Assembly (NCBI RefSeq): GCF_000215745.1
Contig: NC_015663.1
Location: forward strand, 1,178,001 to 1,242,000
Origin: Klebsiella aerogenes KCTC 2190
Lineage (GTDB): Bacteria > Pseudomonadota > Gammaproteobacteria > Enterobacterales > Enterobacteriaceae
Length of the DNA stretch: 64,000 bases
Direction: 5' to 3'
The translations under genes were made by a program, and so were the position numbers. The notes under the pieces were generated by a model that worked only from the letters and a program-made list of their open reading frames with translations, was not told the DNA's origin and ran no database searches. Shown here piece by piece: positions 57,911-64,000 of this stretch (position 1 is the first letter of the stretch; every line of letters starts with the position of its first letter).

Positions 57911-57939
57911 TTGCAATGGCAACCGTTCGCGGCTATCTT
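57911..57939 (+). promoter_or_regulatory. Promoter of antisense RNA, copy 2
   Basis: TTGCAA (57911-57916), 17-base spacer, TATCTT (57934-57939), identical to copy 1. Confidence 0.75.
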
Positions 57940-57945
57940 TAACTT

Positions 57946-58014
57946 GTCTGGAGTTGTCGATAGCCCTCGTTCAGTTGCCTGGTTAACACCAGCAACGTGC
58001 GAGGGTTTTCTCTT
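57946..58014 (+). ncRNA. Rdl-type antisense RNA, copy 2
   Basis: Same structure as copy 1, with CCCTCG (57964-57969) pairing with CGAGGG (58000-58005) and a T-rich tail. The 5' part differs by a few bases from copy 1 (GTTGTCGATAG against GTTAGTGATAG), so each RNA may prefer its own partner, though cross-regulation is likely. Confidence 0.82.
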
Positions 58015-58196
58015 TCCAGCAACTTATCTATGCCGCCGGGGTTCAAGCCCCCGCAACATTGCGCCTCACCGGGCGAACCCGGCTTGGCGTCGATTCTACT
58101 GCTCCATGTTATCGCCTTCACCACGCCCTTTGGCAATCTGCGAGGCGCATTCCAGCCCTCCCCCGCAGAAATCATCACGCGACAACCCGCCTCCAA

Positions 58197-59210
58197 TCAC
58201 GCCCGCGCTTTCTCCGGATTCTCATCCTGATCAACGGCAAAGCAGGCCACCAGTTGGCCGCCGTAATCCTTAAGCTGCGGTTGAAGCTGGGTGCATGGGC
58301 CAAAGCGTCGGCGGCAACGCGCATTAAAGGCGCAGCCCGGCGGCGGATTCAGCGGGCTCGGCAGTTCGCCGGTCAGCTTGATGCGCTCGCGCCGATCGTC
58401 CGGGTTCAGTCGCGGCGTCGCCGACAGCAGCGCCTGAGTATACGGATGACGCGGGTTATTAAAGATCTGATCCTTGGTCCCCTTCTCTACGCAGCGGCCA
58501 AGATACATCACCATGACTTCATCAGCGATGTGCTCGACGACCGAGAGGTCGTGGGAGATAAACACGTAGGACAGCCCTAAATCCTGCTGCAAATCCATCA
58601 TCAGGTTCAGCACCTGGGCGCGTACCGAAACATCCAACGCGGAGACCGGCTCATCGGCAATCACCACATCCGGATCCAGCATCAGCCCGCGGGCAATGGC
58701 GATACGCTGGCGCTGACCGCCGGAGAACATATGCGGATAGCGATCGTAATGCTCCGTTTTCAGGCCCACCTTCGCCATCATCGCTAGCGCCTTTTCACGC
58801 CGCTGCTCTTTGCTCAGGCTACTGTTAATCAACAGCGGCTCTTCCAGAATCTGCCCCACTTTTTTACGTGGGTTCAGCGAACCATACGGGTTCTGGAACA
58901 CAATCTGGATTTTTTGCCGCCGCAGCTTTTGCGCCTGCGGGTCGTGCTTGAGCAGATCCTGCCCCTGATAATACAACTCGCCGCCAGTGGGGATTTCAAT
59001 CATCGTCAGTAAACGGCCCAGCGTCGATTTGCCGCAGCCCGACTCCCCCACTACCGCCAGCGTTTTACCGCGCTCAAGAGTAAAGGAGACGCCGTCCAGC
59101 GCTTTCACCAGCCGTTCCGGAGCGAACAGCCCCTTCTTCACCGGATAGTGTTTTTTCAGATCAATGGCCTGCAACAACGGTTGTTGCGTGGCGGCCTTTT
59201 GCGTACTCAT
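58197..59210 (-). CDS. dppF: Dipeptide ABC importer ATPase DppF
   Basis: 337-residue ATPase of the dipeptide/haem-precursor importer. Walker A is GESGCGKS near residue 54, signature [15 protein letters not shown] near residue 165, Walker [13 protein letters not shown]. The C-terminal oligopeptide-transporter domain has four cysteines typical of DppD/F Fe-S-type sites ([14 protein letters not shown]). The ATG overlaps the dppD stop. In E. coli yhjV lies between ldrD and dppF; it is absent here. Confidence 0.96.
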   Translation of the reverse strand: MSTQKAATQQPLLQAIDLKKHYPVKKGLFAPERLVKALDGVSFTLERGKTLAVVGESGCGKSTLGRLLTMIEIPTGGELYYQGQDLLKHDPQAQKLRRQKIQIVFQNPYGSLNPRKKVGQILEEPLLINSSLSKEQRREKALAMMAKVGLKTEHYDRYPHMFSGGQRQRIAIARGLMLDPDVVIADEPVSALDVSVRAQVLNLMMDLQQDLGLSYVFISHDLSVVEHIADEVMVMYLGRCVEKGTKDQIFNNPRHPYTQALLSATPRLNPDDRRERIKLTGELPSPLNPPPGCAFNARCRRRFGPCTQLQPQLKDYGGQLVACFAVDQDENPEKARA

Positions 59211-60190
59211 AATCCAGGCCTCCCGGCATCATCGAGTGGGTAGTGGCATTTAGACTGACGGCCGCCGTCGAGATCCGCAAGCGCGGGCTCTTCGCTCCGG
59301 CATTTATCCGTTGCGTAGGGGCAGCGCGGGTTCAGCAGGCAGCCGTTAGGACGATCGTATTTCCCCGGCACCACACCCGGGAGCGAGGCCAGACGCGCCT
59401 TATCCTGGGCAAACTCCGGCAGGGCCCGCAGCAACGCCTGGGTGTAAGGATGACGCGGCGCACGGAAGATATCTTTCGCATCACCGGTCTCCACCACCTG
59501 ACCCGCGTACATGACGATAATTTTATGCGCGGCTTCCGCCACCAGCGCCAGATCGTGAGTAATCAGCACCAGCGCCATATTCTCTTGCTGCTGTAACTCC
59601 AGCAGCAGTTCGATAATCTGCGCCTGAATAGTCACATCCAGCGCGGTAGTCGGTTCATCGGCAATCAGCAGTTTTGGCCGGCAGGCGATAGCCATCGCGA
59701 TCATCACGCGCTGGCTCATCCCGCCGGAAAGCTGGTGCGGATAAACGTCCAGCCGCGAGGCCGGGTCAGGAATACCCACCAGGTTCAGCAGGTCGATCGC
59801 CCGCTGGCGGCGGGTTTGCTTATTGCCGCCCTGATGGACCTTAATCGCTTCCATAATCTGGTAGCCGACGGTAAAGCACGGGTTGAGGCTGGTCATCGGA
59901 TCCTGGAAGATCATCGCCACTTCCGCCCCCACCAGCTGGCGCCGCTCTTTTTCCGAAATTCGCTGCAAATCGCGGCCGTTAAATTCCAGTTTGTCCGCCA
60001 TCACCCGGCCGGGGTAATCAATCAGCCCCATAATCGCCAGCGAGCTCACCGACTTACCGGAACCCGATTCCCCCACGATGCCGACCACTTCGCCCTGCTT
60101 CACGCTATAGCTGATGCGGTCTACGGCGCGGAACGGCGCATTCTCATCGCCGAAATGCACCGATAACTTATCTACATTTAATAACGCCAT
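59207..60190 (-). CDS. dppD: Dipeptide ABC importer ATPase DppD
   Basis: 327-residue partner ATPase of DppF. Walker A is GESGSGKS near residue 40, signature [14 protein letters not shown], Walker [13 protein letters not shown], then H-loop [11 protein letters not shown]. The C-terminal cluster [16 protein letters not shown] is the Cys-rich oligopeptide-transporter tail. It overlaps dppF by four bases and follows dppC by 10 bases. Confidence 0.96.
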   Translation of the reverse strand: MALLNVDKLSVHFGDENAPFRAVDRISYSVKQGEVVGIVGESGSGKSVSSLAIMGLIDYPGRVMADKLEFNGRDLQRISEKERRQLVGAEVAMIFQDPMTSLNPCFTVGYQIMEAIKVHQGGNKQTRRQRAIDLLNLVGIPDPASRLDVYPHQLSGGMSQRVMIAMAIACRPKLLIADEPTTALDVTIQAQIIELLLELQQQENMALVLITHDLALVAEAAHKIIVMYAGQVVETGDAKDIFRAPRHPYTQALLRALPEFAQDKARLASLPGVVPGKYDRPNGCLLNPRCPYATDKCRSEEPALADLDGGRQSKCHYPLDDAGRPGL

Positions 60191-60200
60191 CTCGAACCTC

Positions 60201-61103
60201 TTACTGCTTCAGTTTGGGATCGAGCGCGTCACGCAGACCGTCACCCATCAGGTTAAATGCCAGCACCGTCAGCAGGATCGCCACACCCGGGAAGGTCACT
60301 ACCCACCAGGCGCTTTGCGCGAACTGCAATACGTCGGAAAGCATGGTGCCCCACTCAGGCGTCGGCGGCTGCGCGCCCATACCGAGGAACCCCAGCGCTG
60401 CCATGTCGAGAATGGCGTTAGAGAAGCCCAGCGACGCCTGAACAATCAGCGGCGCAAGACAGTTAGGGAGAATATTAACGAACATCTGGCGCATCGCGCC
60501 GGCGCCCGCCACGCGGGAAGCGGTAACGTAATCGCGGTGCACTTCCACCAGCACCGCCGCGCGCGTCAGACGCACATAGTGCGGTAGGGCAACAAAGGTG
60601 AGCGCCAGCGAAGCATTGACGATTGACGGCCCGAAGATTGCCACCAGCACCAACGCCAGCAGCAGGCTAGGCAGCGCCAGCATGATATCGACCACGCGCA
60701 TGATGATGGAGTCCACCACCCCGCCGAAATAGCCAGCAATCAGCCCCAGCACCACGCCGAGGATCAGCGACAGTACTACCACCAGACAGCCCACCAGCAG
60801 CGACAGGCGCGCGCCGTACATCAGGCGTGAGAGAATATCGCGACCCACGTCATCGGTGCCCAGCAGATGCGCCAGGCTGCCGCCATCCTGCCAGAACGGC
60901 GGCGCCAGCAGCGAATCACGGAACTGATCCGCCGGGTTATAAGGGGCGAGAAAGTTGGCGAATACCGCGATGATGATCATCACCGCCACATACACCAACC
61001 CGACGACGGCACCCTTATTGCGTTTGAAATAGTGCCAGAACTCCTGCAGCGGGGTCATTGGCACCGGTGCGGCGACAACTTTATTTTCTGTAATTTGTGA
61101 CAT
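60201..61103 (-). CDS. dppC: Dipeptide ABC importer permease DppC
   Basis: 300-residue inner-membrane permease, the length of E. coli DppC. An N-terminal cytoplasmic stretch and a first membrane helix are followed by [20 protein letters not shown] and a five-helix core. The EAA loop is around [20 protein letters not shown]. It pairs with DppB. The neighbouring gene starts 9 bases after the dppB stop. Confidence 0.96.
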   Translation of the reverse strand: MSQITENKVVAAPVPMTPLQEFWHYFKRNKGAVVGLVYVAVMIIIAVFANFLAPYNPADQFRDSLLAPPFWQDGGSLAHLLGTDDVGRDILSRLMYGARLSLLVGCLVVVLSLILGVVLGLIAGYFGGVVDSIIMRVVDIMLALPSLLLALVLVAIFGPSIVNASLALTFVALPHYVRLTRAAVLVEVHRDYVTASRVAGAGAMRQMFVNILPNCLAPLIVQASLGFSNAILDMAALGFLGMGAQPPTPEWGTMLSDVLQFAQSAWWVVTFPGVAILLTVLAFNLMGDGLRDALDPKLKQ

Positions 61104-61112
61104 GATGGCCCC

Positions 61113-62132
61113 TTACTTCTTATGCCGGATACGCGGGTTCACCACGCCGTACAGCAGGTCGACTAGCAGGTTGACGAGAATAATCATCGTCGCCACCAGC
61201 AGAACCCCGCCCTGCACAACTGGATAATCGCGGCGCTGTAGCGCATCGATAAGCCAGCGGCCTAAACCTGGCCACGAAAAGATGGTTTCGGTCAGAATGG
61301 CGCCCGCCAGCAGCGTGCCCACCTGCAGACCAATCACCGTCACCACCGGCAGCATCGCGTTGCGTAGCGCATGGATGACAATCACCCGCATGCGGGTCAA
61401 CCCCTTAGCGCGTGCGGTACGGATGTAATCCTCGCCAAGCACTTCCAGCATCGATGAGCGGGTCATACGCACGATCACCGCCAGCGGAATCGTACCCAGC
61501 ACGATGGCGGGAAGGATCATATGCATTAAGGCATCAATAAAGTCGCCCTGCTCGCCCCAGATGGCGGTGTCAATCAGCATAAAACCGGTCAGCGGCAGGG
61601 TATCGTCAAGGAATACCGTATCGCTGATACGCCCGGAGACCGGCGTCAGATTCAGCTGCACCGAAACCAGCATAATCAGCATCATGCCCCACCAGAAGAT
61701 AGGCATCGAGTAGCCGGTCAGCGCCAGCCCCACGGCAGTGTGGTCAAAGATGGAGCCGCGTTTTACCGCAGCCAGCACGCCCACCGGAATACCGACGGCG
61801 ACGGCGAAAATCATCGCGCAGACACCCAGTTCGAGGGTGGCCTTGAAGCGTGGCACAAACTCTTGCCACACGGGAATTCGGCTTTTCAGCGAGATCCCTA
61901 AATCACCGTGCAGTACGCCCCAAATGTAATGGGCATATTGCTGCCACAGCGGCTTATCAAGGCCCATTTCGGCCAGCAGCTGCGCGTGACGTTCAGGGGA
62001 AATACCACGTTCGCCCGCCATAATCATCACCGGATCGCCGGGGATCATATGAACGAAAGCAAAGGTGAGAAGGGTAATACCGATAAATGTCGGGATGACG
62101 AGTCCCAAACGTCGGAGAATAAACTGCAACAT
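61113..62132 (-). CDS. dppB: Dipeptide ABC importer permease DppB
   Basis: 339-residue inner-membrane permease, the length of E. coli DppB. It starts MLQFILRRLGLVIPTFIGIT, has the GDPVMIMAG periplasmic motif of B-type permeases and the EAA loop EDYIRTARAKGLTRMRVIVI near residue 235. It follows dppA after 133 bases that include a strong hairpin, which in E. coli makes the binding protein more abundant than the membrane parts. Confidence 0.96.
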   Translation of the reverse strand: MLQFILRRLGLVIPTFIGITLLTFAFVHMIPGDPVMIMAGERGISPERHAQLLAEMGLDKPLWQQYAHYIWGVLHGDLGISLKSRIPVWQEFVPRFKATLELGVCAMIFAVAVGIPVGVLAAVKRGSIFDHTAVGLALTGYSMPIFWWGMMLIMLVSVQLNLTPVSGRISDTVFLDDTLPLTGFMLIDTAIWGEQGDFIDALMHMILPAIVLGTIPLAVIVRMTRSSMLEVLGEDYIRTARAKGLTRMRVIVIHALRNAMLPVVTVIGLQVGTLLAGAILTETIFSWPGLGRWLIDALQRRDYPVVQGGVLLVATMIILVNLLVDLLYGVVNPRIRHKK

Positions 62133-62225
62133 AACCCGGATTCTCTATAGTGACGCCAGGCCTGGTGACAAGGCGTCTGTATTGCTCACAAAAGTACTCC
62201 CCGAATAGCGGGAATACGCCCCCCG

Positions 62226-62246
62226 CCTCTCCCGCGCGGGGAGAGG
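62226..62246. terminator. Hairpin between dppA and dppB
   Basis: CCTCTCCC (62226-62233) and GGGAGAGG (62239-62246) form a perfect 8-bp GC-rich stem with a five-base loop. There is no T-run, so it more likely protects the dppA 3' end or attenuates read-through into dppBCDF. Confidence 0.6.
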
Positions 62247-62265
62247 GGGTCAGGCATCGTGCTTA

Positions 62266-63874
62266 TTATTCGACAGAGACGTTATCGAAGTGGTGTTTGC
62301 CAAGCGGATCAACCACATAGCCTTTGACTTCTTTACGCACTGGCTCGTAAACGGTGGAGTGAGCAATGATCAGCGCCGGAGCCTGGTCATGCATCACTAC
62401 CTGAGCCTGTTTGTACAGTTCAATACGCTTGTTGTGATCGTCGGTTGCGCGTGCCGGTTGAATGAGGTCTTCAAACGGCTTATAGCACCAGCGAGAGTAG
62501 TTAGAGCCGTCTTTCGCCGCGGCGCAGCTGAACAGGGTCGCGAAGAAGTTATCCGGATCCCCGTTGTCGCCGGTCCAGCCCATCATCACGGTCTGATGCT
62601 CGCCCGCTTTCGCGCGTTTCAGGTACTCGCCCCACTCATAGGTGACGATCTTGGCCTGTACGCCGACTTTCGCCCAGTCGGCCTGGATCATTTCAGCCAT
62701 ACGGCGCGCGTTCGGGTTATACGGACGCTGTACCGGCATTGCCCACAGGTCGATGGTGAAGCCTTTTTCCATGCCCGCTTCTTTCAGCAGCTGCTTCGCC
62801 TTCTCAGGATCGTAGGTGTAGTCTTTAACATCATCGTTATAGCCCCACATGGTCGGCGGGATCAGGTTCTTCGCCGACTGGCCGGCGCCCTGATAAACGG
62901 CTTTGATGATCGCTTCTTTGTTCACCGCGTAGGTCAGCGCCTGGCGAACTTTGACGTTATCCAGCGGTTTTTTTCTCGGTGTTGAAGGAGAGATAACCCA
63001 CGTTCAGACCCGGCTGTTCCAGCAGGTTGATGTTTTTATCTTCCTTCATGCGCGCGATGTCAGCCGGATTCGGATACGGCATCACCTGGCACTCGTTTTT
63101 CTGCAGCTTGGCGTAGCGTACGGAAGCGTCCGGGGTGATAGAGAAGACCAGACGATCGATCTGCGGCTTGGTGCCCCAGTAGCCCGGGAAGGCCTTATAC
63201 AGAATGCGCGAGTCTTTCTGATACTGCAGCAGTTGGAATGGACCGGTACCGATTGGGTTAAGGTCTACTTTTTCCGGGGTGCCGGCTTTCAGCATGTTGT
63301 CGGCATATTCTTTCGACAGAATAGAAGCAAAGTCCATCGCCAGGTCAGCGAGGAACGGCGCTTCCGGGCGAGTCAGCACGAACTGGACGGTATTATCGTC
63401 CACTTTCTTCACTTCGCTAATCAGGTCCTGCAGACCCATCCCTTCGAAGTACTCATAGCTGCCGCCAGAGACTTTATGGTACGGGTTTTTGTCATTTTTC
63501 TGGCGGTCGAAGGAGAACACCACGTCGTCGGCATTCAGCTCGCGCGTTGGTTTAAAGTCTTTATTATCCTGCCACTTCACACCTTTACGCAGGTGGAAGG
63601 TATAGGTTTTACCGTCCTCGCTGACATCCCACTTCTCAGCAAGACCAGGAATAACTTCAGTCGTACCGGTTTTGAATTCAACCAGACGGTTATAAATAGG
63701 CACCGAACTGGCGTCATAGGTGGTACCCGAGGTGAAGAGCTGTGGGTTAAAGCCTTCCGGCGAACCTTCAGAACAATAAACCAGGGTTTTAGCTTGTACG
63801 CTTGCGGCGACGGTCATGGCGACCAGGCTCAGACCAAGCTTCAGCATCCCTGACTTTTTCAAGGAAATACTCAT
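62266..63874 (-). pseudogene. dppA: Dipeptide-binding protein DppA, interrupted by a +1 frameshift
   Basis: Periplasmic dipeptide-binding protein of the Dpp importer. From ATG 63874 (MSISLKKSGMLKLGLSLVAM, GGAG seven bases upstream) there is a Sec signal peptide cut after VQA. The frame then runs to a TAA at about residue 307, just after a run of seven A residues on the coding strand (62968-62974). Removing one A joins it exactly to the downstream frame (KPLDNVKVRQALTYAVNKEA...) and gives 535 residues, the length of E. coli DppA. Both parts are otherwise intact and highly conserved. A sequencing error in the homopolymer is the simplest cause; a real mutation or slippage site is the alternative. 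Confidence 0.9.
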
Positions 63875-63885
63875 TATTCTGCTCC

Positions 63886-63907
63886 AAAAATGTGATGTTG
63901 TTTGCAT
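63886..63907 (-). promoter_or_regulatory. Probable GcvB small-RNA binding site in the dppA leader
   Basis: Read on the minus strand, a CA-rich stretch GCAAACAACATCACA lies just upstream of the Shine-Dalgarno of dppA. GcvB is known to repress dppA through its GU-rich region by pairing with such a sequence. The gcvB gene itself is not in the window. Confidence 0.6.
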
Positions 63908-64000
63908 ATAGCCGCCAGACCTTTATTTATTTTTTACCCGGTCTGGTCGGTGGTGCCCGAAGGCGTTGAGAGAGATGGGGATTCCGTTCGCTAAAACGAC
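63908..64000. other. dppA leader and upstream region (window edge)
   Basis: 93 bases upstream of the GcvB-type site. They should belong to the dppA leader and promoter, but nothing more specific can be supported before the window ends. Confidence 0.5.

Larger units (their letters stand above)
57710..58156. repeat. Long direct repeat, copy 2 (ldr/rdl unit)
   Basis: Second copy of the 447-base unit, with only scattered substitutions relative to copy 1. A 32-base unique spacer (57678-57709) separates them. The right boundary is where similarity stops after GCATTCCAGC. The unit ends about 40 bases before the dppF stop. Confidence 0.9.

Noticed and set aside
57518..58273. 251-codon open frame across the two long direct repeats
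   Set aside because: It reads through antisense RNA terminators, the opposite strand of the ldr genes and into the dppF 3' end; the repeat structure explains it fully.

Overview
The window looks like chromosomal DNA of a non-flagellated, GC-rich enterobacterium of the Klebsiella/Raoultella type. Most proteins match Escherichia coli K-12 proteins closely in sequence and length as I remember them, and the gene order follows the E. coli nik - pitA/usp - gor - treF - dctA - bcs - dpp stretch. The flagellar-regulon phosphodiesterase gene that E. coli carries between yhjG and kdgK (yhjH/pdeH) is absent. Several Klebsiella-style insertions and REP-like hairpins are present. No prophage, insertion sequence, tRNA, rRNA or CRISPR array was seen.

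Layout. 1-3.3 kb: 3' part of the nickel uptake operon (nikB partial, nikC, nikD, nikE, nikR). 3.4-4.1 kb: a HicA/HicB-type toxin-antitoxin pair with repeats in its promoter region. 4.16-5.4 kb: an M-box (ykoK-type) magnesium riboswitch in front of a short MgtE-family Mg2+ transporter. 5.4-11.3 kb: yhiN, pitA, uspB, uspA, dtpB. 11.4-13.3 kb: an Rrf2-family regulator divergent from a soluble NDH-2-like flavoprotein, with a perfect inverted repeat between them. 13.4-18.6 kb: rsmJ, prlC, rlmJ, gor. 18.7-25.9 kb: accessory metabolic genes (serine hydrolase lipoprotein; GntP permease plus HisD-family dehydrogenase under a divergent LacI regulator; glutathione transferase divergent from an iron-type alcohol dehydrogenase). 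26-37.6 kb: treF, a GNAT acetyltransferase, a degenerate lysozyme-like protein, yhjB, an SDR enzyme divergent from a YhjC-like LysR regulator, yhjD, yhjE, yhjG, kdgK. 37.8-42.9 kb: yhjJ, dctA and the GGDEF/EAL gene yhjK. 43.1-57.2 kb: a complete divergent cellulose locus, bcsRQABZC on one side and bcsEFG on the other. 57.2-58.2 kb: two tandem long direct repeats, each encoding an Ldr-type 35-residue toxin and an opposing Rdl-type antisense RNA. 58.2-63.9 kb: dppABCDF, with dppA interrupted by a one-base expansion of a homopolymer.

How it fits together. YhjK probably lowers c-di-GMP. BcsA (PilZ) and BcsE (RxGD site) sense c-di-GMP and drive cellulose synthesis. BcsQ/R/F support assembly, BcsB/Z/C move and trim the glucan, and BcsG adds phosphoethanolamine. 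The nik and dpp clusters are related ABC importers for nickel and dipeptides. The accessory islands pair enzymes with a divergent regulator and a visible palindromic operator, so much of the unexplained content here is local regulation rather than new protein systems.

The least expected features are the M-box with a Shine-Dalgarno-sequestering stem, the 11-bp hairpin that buries the ribosome site of the lysozyme-like gene, the duplicated Ldr/Rdl module, the Rrf2/NDH-like module and the dppA frameshift. I found no convincing wholly new multi-gene system.
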